In this document: piece after piece, positions 23,740 through 30,985 of the stretch
Layout of the letters: each line of letters begins with the position of its first letter
How positions within the stretch are numbered: the stretch's first letter is position 1
DNA from: an uncultured Oscillospiraceae bacterium
Lineage (GTDB): Bacteria; Bacillota; Clostridia; Oscillospirales; Oscillospiraceae
Length of the DNA: 33,828 bases
Direction of reading: 5' to 3'
Assembly (NCBI GenBank): GCA_947591105.1
Contig: CANQDL010000008.1
Coordinates: 1-33,828 of the forward strand
Program-made: the position numbers and the translations under genes
The notes under the pieces: generated by a model
Seen by the model: the letters and a program-made list of their open reading frames with translations, nothing else
What the model was told of the DNA's origin: nothing
The model's database searches: none

Positions 23740-23768
23740 ATCATAGCACACATGTAACAAAATAGTAA
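23740..23768 (-). promoter_or_regulatory. Candidate queH promoter giving a leaderless transcript
   Basis: TTACTA, 17 bases, TATGAT on the minus strand, with only ATAGCC between the -10 box and ATGATG. The -35 match is weak. Confidence 0.45.
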
Positions 23769-23790
23769 CCACTTTCATGGGGAAAATATT

Positions 23791-23796
23791 TATAAT
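23791..23796 (+). promoter_or_regulatory. -10 box of the dCMP deaminase gene
   Basis: A consensus TATAAT lies 30 bases before the start codon; no good -35 box is visible at 16-18 bases. Its flank overlaps the divergent queH promoter region. Confidence 0.5.
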
Positions 23797-23826
23797 GGTC
23801 GCATCCATTTTCGGGGGGAAGCACAT

Positions 23827-24303
23827 ATGCAGCGAAAGAGCAAACTGGACTACTATCTGGACATCGCCGACGCGGCCAGGGAGCGTTCCACCTGCCTGCG
23901 GCGCACCTACGGGGCCATCATCGTGAAAAACGACGAGATCCTAGCCACCGGCTATAACGGCGCGCCCCGGGGCAGGTGCAACTGTGTGGACATGGGCGTG
24001 TGCCATCGGGAGGAACTGCAGATCCCCTCCGGAGAGCGGTACGAGCTTTGCCGCTCCGTCCACGCGGAGGCCAACGCCATCATCTCCGCCGCCCGGCGGG
24101 ACATGATCGGCGCCACCATGTACCTGGTGGGCCGGGACGCCAAGACCGGGGAATACCTGACCGACACCACCTCCTGCTCCATGTGCCGCCGGCTGATCAT
24201 CAACGCCGGCATTGCGAAGGTGGTGGCCCGCCTGGGGGAGAACGACGTGCGCGTCACCGACGTGAACGAGTGGATCTACCAGGACGACACAGTGATCAGC
24301 TGA
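23827..24303 (+). CDS. comEB: dCMP/cytidine deaminase family protein (ComEB-like)
   Basis: Zinc-dependent deaminase expected to convert dCMP to dUMP in the thymidylate pathway. The 158 residues fit the ComEB/dCMP deaminase family. The zinc site is complete: HAEANAI (H79, catalytic E81) and SCSMC (C117, C120). TGYNGAPRG and a further cysteine/histidine-rich loop (CNCVDMGVCH) in the middle are typical of this subgroup. The start ATG has GGGGGG eight bases upstream. It is monocistronic: divergent from queH and followed by a strong terminator. Despite the ComEB name in B. subtilis, no competence genes are nearby. Confidence 0.93.
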   Translation: MQRKSKLDYYLDIADAARERSTCLRRTYGAIIVKNDEILATGYNGAPRGRCNCVDMGVCHREELQIPSGERYELCRSVHAEANAIISAARRDMIGATMYLVGRDAKTGEYLTDTTSCSMCRRLIINAGIAKVVARLGENDVRVTDVNEWIYQDDTVIS

Positions 24304-24311
24304 CAGGAGCA

Positions 24312-24357
24312 AAAAAATGCAGCAGGGACTGCGCTTGCAAGTCCCTGCTGCATTTTT
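24312..24357. terminator. Strong bidirectional terminator between dCMP deaminase and the HTH gene
   Basis: AAAAAATGCAGCAGGGACT pairs perfectly with AGTCCCTGCTGCATTTTTT around a 9-base loop. A and T runs flank the stem on both sides, so it serves both convergent genes. Confidence 0.95.
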
Positions 24358-24374
24358 TGCCCTCTTTTCATTTC

Positions 24375-24590
24375 TCATTCCGTCTGTTCCTCATCCGGCA
24401 GAAAGACAACAACGCTCTCTGCCTGGCAGTTCAAGATCCTGCACAGCTTTTCAAGCGTGTATAGGGTTATAGAGCGATTGTGTTTCAAGCTGTTGATCGT
24501 ACGGGGGTTGATCTCATATTTGACGATCAGCGCATAAGTAGTCAGCCCGCGCTCGGCCATAGTCCTCCACAGTGGATCATATGAAATCAA
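24375..24590 (-). CDS. Small Cro/CI-type helix-turn-helix regulator
   Basis: A 71-residue DNA-binding protein. It reads as a single XRE-like domain: LWRTMAERGLTTYALIVKYEINPRTINSLKHNRSITLYTLEKLCRILN, with TYALIVKYEINPRTINSLKHN as the helix-turn-helix and a short acidic tail (PDEEQTE). The start is TTG; AGGGGGG lies seven bases upstream and no ATG precedes the domain. The base composition is lower in GC than its neighbours. It is divergent from the four-gene membrane glycosylation operon, with overlapping promoters, and its start codon lies inside a 9-bp inverted repeat. It may repress itself and that operon; no target is shown experimentally. Confidence 0.82.
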   Translation of the reverse strand: MISYDPLWRTMAERGLTTYALIVKYEINPRTINSLKHNRSITLYTLEKLCRILNCQAESVVVFLPDEEQTE

Positions 24591-24617
24591 GCTGCATCCC
24601 CCCTGTACGCTTGATTT
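24584..24617. promoter_or_regulatory. 9-bp inverted repeat around the HTH gene's ribosome binding site and start
   Basis: AAATCAAGC and GCTTGATTT are perfect inverted arms with a 16-base spacer. The spacer holds the GGGGGG ribosome binding site and one arm holds the TTG start. It could be an operator for the regulator or an mRNA hairpin hiding the start. Confidence 0.55.
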
Positions 24618-24619
24618 TC

Positions 24620-24648
24620 ATTATCCACTGAAAAATAAGACTTGAATA
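24620..24648 (-). promoter_or_regulatory. Candidate promoter of the HTH gene
   Basis: TATTCA, 17 bases, GATAAT on the minus strand. Its -35 region overlaps the -35 box of the divergent operon promoter. Confidence 0.45.
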
Positions 24649-24670
24649 TGCTGAAAAAAGTATCTATAAT
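24642..24670 (+). promoter_or_regulatory. Promoter of the membrane glycosylation operon
   Basis: TTGAAT, 17 bases, TATAAT, giving a leader of about 140 bases before the first gene. It overlaps the candidate HTH promoter. Confidence 0.78.
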
Positions 24671-24741
24671 AGGACAGGTGCCCAGCATCTAAAGCCCCTC
24701 TTCTTTTTCCCTTGATTAATCCGCCATATCGGAGTAGAATA

Positions 24742-24788
24742 ATGCTTATTGGATATAAGACGATTTGATGACTTGCATTTTGCTCTGA
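24742..24788 (+). other. Two tiny overlapping ORFs in the operon leader
   Basis: ATG at 24742 with GGAG upstream encodes MLIGYKTI and stops at TGA that overlaps a second ATG (TGATG), encoding MTCILL. Both end just before the AGGAG preceding the first operon gene. They could be leader peptides or chance. Confidence 0.25.
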
Positions 24789-24815
24789 CAGGAGCCGACG
24801 GGGATAGACGCGCCT

Positions 24816-26108
24816 ATGGTTTTCTTCTTCTTGCTGTGTCTGGTGGTGCTGGCACTGGCTTATGTGTGCCTGACGCTGCTCTTTCAGTGCGCGGGGGTGC
24901 CGGCGCTGTCCCTGGGCGGACGCACGCTGCGCTTTGCCCCATCCGGCGGCGGCCGGGGCCAGGTCTTTACCCGCGCCATGGGCCGCAGGGCCGTGCTGTG
25001 GGCGCTGGGGGTGCTGTTCGTCACCTACTCCGTCAGCTTCGTCTATTGTTCCTCCTATTACGGCAAGGTGGATCTGGACATCTTTCTGCGCGCCTGGGAG
25101 AAGTGGGACGCCAGCAACTATATCCGCATCGCCGAGCTGGGCTACGACGGCTTCACCCTCAACGGTATGCACACCACCCTGGTATTCTTTCCCCTGTACC
25201 CCTGGATGATGCGGCTGGTACACCTGGCCGTCGATGACTGGCGGCTGTGCGGCCATATCGTCTCCTGCCTGTGCTATGTGGGGGCCTGCTATGTGTTCGC
25301 CCGCTTGGTGACGGAGGACTTCGGCTGGAGCGCCGCCCGTCTGGCCCTGGCGCTGCTGTCGGCCTATCCCTTCGCCTTTTTCTTCGCGGCCACCTTCGGG
25401 GAGAGCCTGTTTCTGCTGCTGACCGGGCTCTGCTTTTTGTTCATACGCCGGCACCGCTGGCTTCTGGCCGGTCTGACCGGCGCGCTGGCCGCCATGACCC
25501 GGATGCAGGGGCTGGTGCTGCTCCCGGCGGCAGCGGTGGAGTACTGCGTCAGCGAAAGGCCCCTGCAAAAGCTCCGGCGCCGCGACTTTGCCGGTCTGGG
25601 GCGGGACTTCTTGAAAAAGCTGCTGCCGCTGGCGCTCGTTTTCGCGGGCACGGGCGTGTATCTGTATATGAATTGGAAGGTGGACGGCAATCCCTTTCAG
25701 TTCGTCATCTACCAGCAGAAGATCTGGAACCAGAGCTTTGCGCCGCTGCCCAAGTGCCTGGCCACCATATGGGAATACATCCACCGCCGGTGGAACCAGG
25801 ATCGGCTGTACGTGCTGTGGGCGCCGGAGCTGGCGGTGTTTCTTTTGAGCCTTGCCTCGCTGCTGTACGCCCGGCGGCGGCTTCCCCCCGCGTGGACGGC
25901 CTATTTTCTCTTCTATCTTGTGATGAACTATTCCCTCGCCTGGCCCATCAGCTGCGGACGCTATATGGCCTGCGCCTTTCCCCTGTTCGCCGCCCTGGGC
26001 CGCGCCGGCGAGCGCCATATGGGAGCCGGTCTTTTTATGATCGTGCTGTTCGCCATATTCCAGACGGCCTATCTGTTCACCTATTTTGCCGGCGGCCAGG
26101 TCATGTGA
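24816..26108 (+). CDS. PIG-V-like mannosyltransferase family membrane protein (paralogue 1)
   Basis: Polytopic GT-C-type membrane protein of 430 residues with about ten hydrophobic segments. The PIG-V fingerprint is present: a tryptophan-aspartate pair and IAExGY in WEKWDASNYIRIAELGYDGF (W97, D98), then FFPLYP at 124-129. The C-terminal loop reads WPISCGRYMACAFPLFAALGR. Eukaryotic PIG-V adds mannose to a lipid-linked glycan using a dolichol-phosphate donor; bacterial relatives presumably use a polyprenyl-phosphate sugar at the outer membrane face. The start ATG has only a distant GGGG (12 bases) or AGGAG (21 bases); upstream in-frame extension hits a stop. First gene of a four-gene operon; paralogue 2 is its last gene. 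Sugar and acceptor are unknown. Confidence 0.78.
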   Translation: MVFFFLLCLVVLALAYVCLTLLFQCAGVPALSLGGRTLRFAPSGGGRGQVFTRAMGRRAVLWALGVLFVTYSVSFVYCSSYYGKVDLDIFLRAWEKWDASNYIRIAELGYDGFTLNGMHTTLVFFPLYPWMMRLVHLAVDDWRLCGHIVSCLCYVGACYVFARLVTEDFGWSAARLALALLSAYPFAFFFAATFGESLFLLLTGLCFLFIRRHRWLLAGLTGALAAMTRMQGLVLLPAAAVEYCVSERPLQKLRRRDFAGLGRDFLKKLLPLALVFAGTGVYLYMNWKVDGNPFQFVIYQQKIWNQSFAPLPKCLATIWEYIHRRWNQDRLYVLWAPELAVFLLSLASLLYARRRLPPAWTAYFLFYLVMNYSLAWPISCGRYMACAFPLFAALGRAGERHMGAGLFMIVLFAIFQTAYLFTYFAGGQVM

Positions 26109-26133
26109 GCGCCGCCGGCCGGAGGATATACCA

Positions 26134-27351
26134 ATGGGCAAAAACAAGCTCTCCCAATACTTTCCGCCCCCGCTGCGCACCCTTCTGGCGCTGCTGGTCG
26201 TCATGATGACCGGGTACTTTCTCATGAGCGATCTGATGGGCGGAACGCTCTTTCAGCACCAGTACTGGGACAGCTATACCCTGCAGACCTATAACTGGCT
26301 CCATGGCCGGACGTATCTGCCGGACGGGGCGAAATACACCTATCTGGAGCTGGCCATTTATCAGGGCCGGTACTATGTGTCCTTCCCCCCGCTGCCCTCT
26401 GTGTTTCTCATCCCCTTCGTGGCCCTTTGCGGCCTGGATACCCCCAACAACATGGTCATGGCCGCCTACGGTCTGGCCGCGGCGGAGCTGGCCTACGCCA
26501 TCATGCTCCGCCGGGGGCGGAAGCCCACCGTGGCCGCTTTCTGGGCGCTGGTGTGCGTGTGGGGATGCAACATGCTGTGGATGACCACCAACGCCGGCGT
26601 GTGGTTCCAGGCCCAGGCCCTGAACATGGTCATGTGTCTGGCGGCGGTGCTGTGCGCCATCAGTGGACGCAAGGCCCTGTCCACCACCTTCCTGGCGCTG
26701 GCGGTGGGCTGCCGGCCCTTCAGCGCCGTATTCCTGCCGGTGTTCGTGCTGCTGTTCGCCTGGAACGAGCGGAAAGCCCACGGCGGGTTCTGGAAGAGCT
26801 GTTTTGCCCAGTGGCGGTGCCTGATCGGGCCGGTGCTCATCGGCGCCTGCTATATGGCCTATAACTATGTCCGGTTCGATGACCCCCTGGAGTTTGGCCA
26901 CAACTACCTGCCGGAGTTCGTCCGGGCCGAGCACGGCCAGTTCCACTGGAGCTACCTGCTGCCCAACCTGAAGCATCTGTTCACCCCGGTGACCATGGAG
27001 GATCTGCAACTGTCCTTCCCCCTGTTCCAGGGCTTTATCTTCTTTGTGGCCAACCCCATCTTTATCATCTGGTTCTTCCGCTGCGCCATCAACGCCACCC
27101 GTCGGCCGGTCAGCGCGGAGGGATTGCTGCTGTCGGCCGGTATGCTGGCGGAGCTGGTCTGCATCTGTATGCACCGTACCATGGGCGCATGGCAGTTCGG
27201 CTCCCGCTACAGCTGCGATCTGATCCCCTTCCTCTATATGTATCTTGCCGACCGGGGAAAGAAGCGCCCCTCCAACTGGGAGCTGGCCCTGGGCGGTATG
27301 GCGGTGGCCTTCAACGCCTACGGCGCGCTCTATATGTATTTCTACGGCTGA
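26134..27351 (+). CDS. GT-C-like polytopic membrane glycosyltransferase, unassigned
   Basis: A 405-residue membrane protein with about nine hydrophobic segments. The first extracytoplasmic loop reads QHQYWDSYTLQTYNWLHGRT and later YYVSFPPLPSVFLIPF, the pattern of GT-C transferases (acidic residue after the first helix, then a proline-rich FPP-P turn leading into the next helices). It is not clearly PIG-V, PMT or ArnT, and I do not name a family. The start at 26134 (MGKNKLSQYF) has GGAGG eight bases upstream; the track start at 26086 lies inside the previous gene. It follows paralogue 1 by 25 bases. A lipid-linked sugar donor at the outer face is inferred. Confidence 0.68.
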   Translation: MGKNKLSQYFPPPLRTLLALLVVMMTGYFLMSDLMGGTLFQHQYWDSYTLQTYNWLHGRTYLPDGAKYTYLELAIYQGRYYVSFPPLPSVFLIPFVALCGLDTPNNMVMAAYGLAAAELAYAIMLRRGRKPTVAAFWALVCVWGCNMLWMTTNAGVWFQAQALNMVMCLAAVLCAISGRKALSTTFLALAVGCRPFSAVFLPVFVLLFAWNERKAHGGFWKSCFAQWRCLIGPVLIGACYMAYNYVRFDDPLEFGHNYLPEFVRAEHGQFHWSYLLPNLKHLFTPVTMEDLQLSFPLFQGFIFFVANPIFIIWFFRCAINATRRPVSAEGLLLSAGMLAELVCICMHRTMGAWQFGSRYSCDLIPFLYMYLADRGKKRPSNWELALGGMAVAFNAYGALYMYFYG

Positions 27352-27365
27352 ACGAGGGATTTCGT

Positions 27366-28499
27366 ATGTTCACAAGAGACGACACAAAGGCCGTCAAGGG
27401 CGTGGCGGTGCTGCTCATGCTGCTGCACCACCTGGCGGCGTTTCCCGAACGGTACCCGGTGGACTTTGCCGGATTCACCTCGCTGATCCCCGGCTTTGTG
27501 GAGAATGGCTATCTGAACGATCTTGCGATGGACGCGCTGGTGTGCGTGCCGCTGTTCTTTTTCCTGGGCGGGTACGGACTTTATAAGCGCATGCAGGCCG
27601 GCACGTTCCGTCTGCTGGAGGCGGTCATCGGCCTTTACAAGCGGTACTGGAAGGTCTTTTTCGTCTTTGTCCCCATCGCCTTTCTGTGCTTTGCCCGGCC
27701 GGCGGCGCTGCTGCGGCCCTTCTGCTCCCGGTACCTGATCTCCTCCCCCAAGCAGTTTTTCATCGACCTGGCGGGCAACTTCGTCGGCTATAAGTCCACC
27801 TTCAACGGGGAGTGGTGGTTTTTCGGCTATTATCTGTGCACACTGCCCCTGGGGTGTCTGTTCTGCCGGCTTTCGGAGCGGCGGCGAGGATTTTTGGCCG
27901 ACCTCTTCCTGGTGTTCGGCATCGACATCCTGACCCAGGGCGTCTTTCCCGGCCTGGCCAGGACGACCGCCCTGTCCGGACTGAACAGCAACCTCTACTT
28001 CTCCCGCTTCTGCCTGCTGAACAAGTACGTGCCCGCCTTTTTCTCCGGCATCGTCTTTGCCCGTTACGACGTGCTCGTTCTGCTCAAGCGCCGCATCCGC
28101 GCCATGCGCCTGCCGGCATGGCTCACCTCTCTTGCCGGGACGGCCGTCGTGCTGATCTGCCGGCAGTATGTGTTCTCTGACATGGCCAGCGCTGATGTGG
28201 TGCTGGTGCCGCTGCTGGCGGCCTTTCTCTCCGCGCTGCTGGACTGCCTGGCGCCCCTGCGGCTGGGCTTTTCCTTCCTGGGCAGGCACAGCACCAACAT
28301 GTGGCTGGTGCACACCTTCTTCTGCTACTATTTTCTGGAGTTCACCAAGCTGGTCTACTGCACCGGGTGCGTGTGGATCGACCTGGCGGTGCTGACGGCG
28401 CTGTCTCTGGGCGCGTCGGTGCTGCTGGAGCTGCTGTACAGGTATCTGGGTATGCTTCTGTCCCTGCTCCGCCGGGACAGAACGCCGGCCGCCGTCTGA
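27366..28499 (+). CDS. Acyltransferase 3 family membrane protein
   Basis: Integral membrane acyltransferase of 377 residues and about ten hydrophobic segments, expected to move an acyl (often acetyl) group onto an extracytoplasmic glycan or lipid. The AT3 opening is seen: DDTKAVKGVAVLLMLLHHLAAFPERY, with the conserved histidine at 21-22, then the LVCVPLFFFLGGYGLYKR region and, near the end, SFLGRHSTNMWLVHTFFCYYF. The start at 27366 has GAGGG seven bases upstream; the track start at 27189 runs inside the preceding gene. It is 14 bases after the GT-C gene. Together with the transferases it suggests an acylated surface glycan. Confidence 0.87.
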   Translation: MFTRDDTKAVKGVAVLLMLLHHLAAFPERYPVDFAGFTSLIPGFVENGYLNDLAMDALVCVPLFFFLGGYGLYKRMQAGTFRLLEAVIGLYKRYWKVFFVFVPIAFLCFARPAALLRPFCSRYLISSPKQFFIDLAGNFVGYKSTFNGEWWFFGYYLCTLPLGCLFCRLSERRRGFLADLFLVFGIDILTQGVFPGLARTTALSGLNSNLYFSRFCLLNKYVPAFFSGIVFARYDVLVLLKRRIRAMRLPAWLTSLAGTAVVLICRQYVFSDMASADVVLVPLLAAFLSALLDCLAPLRLGFSFLGRHSTNMWLVHTFFCYYFLEFTKLVYCTGCVWIDLAVLTALSLGASVLLELLYRYLGMLLSLLRRDRTPAAV

Positions 28500-28518
28500 C
28501 ATTCCGGAGGTTTTCCTA

Positions 28519-29760
28519 ATGCGCGTGCTTCTCTGGCTCACATCCAGCGCCGCCATGGCGGCGCTGTTGGCGTTTCTCGCCCTGCGGGCCATGGGAGAGC
28601 TGCTGGGGGTGAAGCTGCGCCCGGCCCTGGAGGCCCAGGCCCCAGCGCCCGACGAGCCCGGCCGGCGCTCTCTCGCCGGATGGACTTGGCCGGCCGTTTT
28701 TCTCGCCGGTCTGGCCGTGCTGTGGCTGGGCGCCTTTCTGGCATACCAAAGGGTGATGGGCACCACCGCCGGCTTCCTCCCCTACTACTGGCAGCGATTC
28801 ACCCAGACCGGTGACAGCGCCTATTACCTCTTCCTGGCGGAAAACGGCTACGTGTCCGCTGGCGAGTGGGTGAACGCCATCGTGTTCTATCCCCTGTACC
28901 CGCTGCTGGTGCGGATCTTCGGCGGCGTCATAGGCGGGCGGTATATGCTGGCGGGGGTGGTCATCTCCCAGGTGTGCTACGGTTTTTCCTCGGTGATCCT
29001 GGCCAAGCTGGCCGTCCGGGAATGCGCCCACCCGTGGGCAGCGCTGGCGGCCTACTGGCTCTACCCCTTCGGCTTCTTCTGCCAGGGCGTGTTCACCGAG
29101 GGGCTCTTTCTGCTGTTGAACCTGTCCGGACTCTACCTCCTGCTCCGGCGGCGCTGGCTGGCGGCGGGTCTGGCGGGGTTTTTGTGCGCCCTCACCCGGG
29201 TGCAGGGGGTGCTGCTGCTCCTGCCGGGGATCTACTGCGCCTGGCGCGTCTTCCGGAGGGACGGCTGGTGCTGGCGTTATCTGGCCGCGGGCGCGCCGCT
29301 GCTGGGCTTCGGGGTCTATCTGTGCATCAACAGGGCCGTGTGCGGGAGCTTTTTCGCCTTCCAGTACTACGAGAGCATCGAGCCCTGGTACCAGTCCGTC
29401 CAGTGGCTGGGCGACACCATTGTCCAGCAGCTGGACATGGCCATGCAATACCCGGATCTGGCCAAGTGGATCTACTGGCCCCAGATGGCCCTATACTACA
29501 TCGGAGCGGCGCTGCTGCTGTACGGCTTCTGGCGAAAGGTGGACAACGCCTGGCTTTTGTATGGCGGGGCCTACCTGGGCATGTGCTACACCGCCGGGTG
29601 GCTCATCAGCGGCGGGCGGTACATGCTGGGGTGCCTGCCCATGTACCTGTGCGTGGGGCGGATAAAAAGCCCCGCCGCCCGGTATAGTTTGCTGGCGGCG
29701 GAGCTGTGTATCTTTGGCCTCATGTATGTTTATTTCATGCAGGGCCAGGCCATCATGTAG
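28519..29760 (+). CDS. PIG-V-like mannosyltransferase family membrane protein (paralogue 2)
   Basis: A 413-residue polytopic protein related to the first gene of the operon. Corresponding motifs are TGDSAYYLFLAENGY (98-111), FYPLYP at 123-128, and WLISGGRYMLGCLPMYLCVGR near the C-terminus. The tryptophan of the WD pair is glycine here, but the aspartate is kept. An alanine/proline-rich cytoplasmic or loop segment (ALEAQAPAPDEPGRR) lies between the first two membrane helices. The start ATG has GGAGG eight bases upstream and lies 19 bases after the acyltransferase gene. Paralogy inside one operon suggests successive sugar additions, or one active and one modified enzyme. Donor and acceptor are unknown. 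Confidence 0.77.
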   Translation: MRVLLWLTSSAAMAALLAFLALRAMGELLGVKLRPALEAQAPAPDEPGRRSLAGWTWPAVFLAGLAVLWLGAFLAYQRVMGTTAGFLPYYWQRFTQTGDSAYYLFLAENGYVSAGEWVNAIVFYPLYPLLVRIFGGVIGGRYMLAGVVISQVCYGFSSVILAKLAVRECAHPWAALAAYWLYPFGFFCQGVFTEGLFLLLNLSGLYLLLRRRWLAAGLAGFLCALTRVQGVLLLLPGIYCAWRVFRRDGWCWRYLAAGAPLLGFGVYLCINRAVCGSFFAFQYYESIEPWYQSVQWLGDTIVQQLDMAMQYPDLAKWIYWPQMALYYIGAALLLYGFWRKVDNAWLLYGGAYLGMCYTAGWLISGGRYMLGCLPMYLCVGRIKSPAARYSLLAAELCIFGLMYVYFMQGQAIM

Positions 29761-29774
29761 GCAGCTGCGCAGAA

Positions 29775-29836
29775 TTTGCGCCCGCAGGCGCAAAGAGATT
29801 TGGATCGTTTTTCCGGCGGCGTGTACGTCGGAAAAA
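29775..29836. repeat. Two inverted repeats downstream of the glycosylation operon
   Basis: TTTGCGCC/GGCGCAAA with a CGCA loop (29775-29794) and TTTTTCCG/CGGAAAAA with a 13-base loop (29808-29836). The first is followed by an imperfect T-run on the plus strand (ATCGTTTTTCC), so the pair may end the operon transcript. Confidence 0.5.
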
Positions 29837-29861
29837 ACACTTCTCGGCATGCAAACGTGAA

Positions 29862-29890
29862 CGCCCCCGTCCTATCGGACGGGGGCGCTT
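29862..29890. terminator. GC-rich terminator-like hairpin between convergent operons
   Basis: CGCCCCCGTCC / GGACGGGGGCG is a perfect 11-bp stem with a TATC loop. T-runs are poor on both sides (CTTTGCG; GTTCACGTTT), so termination is plausible but not certain. Confidence 0.6.
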
Positions 29891-29893
29891 TGC

Positions 29894-29944
29894 GCTGCGG
29901 CATGCCGCAGCCTTCTCGTTTGAAAGGCTCTGCCTTTCAAACGA
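29894..29944. repeat. 18-bp perfect palindrome and 13-bp-stem hairpin after rpsR
   Basis: GCTGCGGCATGCCGCAGC (29894-29911) is a perfect palindrome; TCGTTTGAAAGGC/GCCTTTCAAACGA with a TCT loop (29916-29944) begins directly after the rpsR stop. Neither has a T-tract on the minus strand; they may protect the 3' end of the rpsF-ssb-rpsR mRNA. Confidence 0.55.
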
Positions 29945-29945
29945 C

Positions 29946-30206
29946 TCAGTCTGCTACATACGGAAGCAGAGCGATCTGACGGGCACGCTTGATGGCCTCG
30001 GTCAGCTGACGCTGATGCTGTGCGCAGGTGCCGGTGGTGCGGCGGGGCAGGATCTTGCCGCGCTCGGACAGATACTTGCGCAGACGAGCGGTGTCCTTGT
30101 AATCCACATGGGTCATCTTGTCCACGCAGAACTGACAGACTTTCCTGCGCTTGCGGGGCTTATTGACCCGATTGGCGTTGTCAGCGGGTGCTTTATCGAA
30201 AGGCAT
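29946..30206 (-). CDS. rpsR: 30S ribosomal protein S18
   Basis: Small-subunit ribosomal protein that pairs with S6 on the 16S platform. The 86 residues contain the S18 core [37 protein letters not shown] and [14 protein letters not shown]. The CxxC pair plus the cysteine in TGTC suggests a zinc-type S18. The start at 30206 (MPFDKAP) has AAAGGAGG eight bases upstream; the track start at 30227 is just past the ssb stop. It is last in the classic rpsF-ssb-rpsR operon, 17 bases after ssb. Confidence 0.97.
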   Translation of the reverse strand: MPFDKAPADNANRVNKPRKRRKVCQFCVDKMTHVDYKDTARLRKYLSERGKILPRRTTGTCAQHQRQLTEAIKRARQIALLPYVAD

Positions 30207-30223
30207 AGGTCTATCCTCCTTTA

Positions 30224-30676
30224 TCAAAACGGTAATTCGCCGTCGCCGTCATCCAGCTCGGCGAAGGTGCTTCCCCCTGCGGGCCGGCTCTCGCCATAGC
30301 CGGAGGAAGCGTTTCTGGCAGGGGCGGCGCCGCCCTGGGCCTCGTCCCTGGAGCGCTTGCTCTCGCCGAAGTAGAGATTATCGACTACCACCTCGGCGCT
30401 GCGGCGCTTGTTGTTGTCCCGATCCGTCCAGTCCCGGATCTGGAGCCGTCCGGAGACGACCGCCATGCTCCCCTTCTGGAAGTATTTCGAGGCAAATTCC
30501 GCGGTGCTGCGCCAGGCAACGCAGTCAATGAAATCGGTCTGGCGTTCACCGGTGTCTCTGGAGCTGTAATCCCGATCCACCGCCAGGGTAAAGGACGCCA
30601 CCGGCGTCTGGCTCTGGGTGTACCGCAGCTCCGGGTCACGGGTCAGACGGCCCATGAGGGTGATGTGGTTGAGCAT
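30224..30676 (-). CDS. ssb: Single-stranded DNA-binding protein
   Basis: Binds and protects single-stranded DNA in replication and repair. The 150 residues comprise an OB-fold (about 1-105: [20 protein letters not shown] ... [13 protein letters not shown]), a short glycine/alanine/serine linker, and the acidic interaction tail DDGDGELPF, a close match to the DDDIPF-type tail. The start ATG has GGAGG six bases upstream. It sits between rpsF (12 bases) and rpsR (17 bases), the conserved bacterial order. Confidence 0.97.
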   Translation of the reverse strand: MLNHITLMGRLTRDPELRYTQSQTPVASFTLAVDRDYSSRDTGERQTDFIDCVAWRSTAEFASKYFQKGSMAVVSGRLQIRDWTDRDNNKRRSAEVVVDNLYFGESKRSRDEAQGGAAPARNASSGYGESRPAGGSTFAELDDGDGELPF

Positions 30677-30688
30677 TCCGCGCCTCCG

Positions 30689-30985
30689 TCAGTCGACGCG
30701 CAGGGTGATCAGACTGCGCATAATGCCGTCGGTGATCCCCAGCACACGATCCAACTCCGCGGGGAACGCCGGGTCGCTCGTGAACTTCACCAGCACGTAG
30801 TAGCCCTCGCCGATGTAGTTGATCTCGTAGGCAAGCTTCTGCTTGTCCTTGACCTCCATCTCATCGACTGTGCCGTGCTGCTCCACAAGCGCCTTGAACT
30901 TCTCCACGATCGCCGTGCGCTCATCTTCCTCCAGGTTGGGGTTGATGATGTACATCAGCTCGTACTTCTCGCTTGTTTTGGCCAT
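30689..30985 (-). CDS. rpsF: 30S ribosomal protein S6
   Basis: Small-subunit ribosomal protein, partner of S18. The 98 residues contain YELMYIINPNLEEDERTAIVEKF, KDKQKLAYEINYIGEGYYVLVKF and ELDRVLGITDGIMRSLITLRVD. The start at 30985 (MAKTSEKYE) has GAAGGAGG seven bases upstream; the track start at 31099 would run into the promoter. First gene of rpsF-ssb-rpsR, behind a consensus promoter and a structured leader. Confidence 0.97.
   Translation of the reverse strand: MAKTSEKYELMYIINPNLEEDERTAIVEKFKALVEQHGTVDEMEVKDKQKLAYEINYIGEGYYVLVKFTSDPAFPAELDRVLGITDGIMRSLITLRVD

Noticed and set aside
24621-28766. Long minus-strand ORFs (534, 357 and 474 residues) opposite the glycosylation operon
   Set aside because: Gln/Gly/His-rich shadow translations; plus-strand genes have ribosome binding sites and membrane segments.
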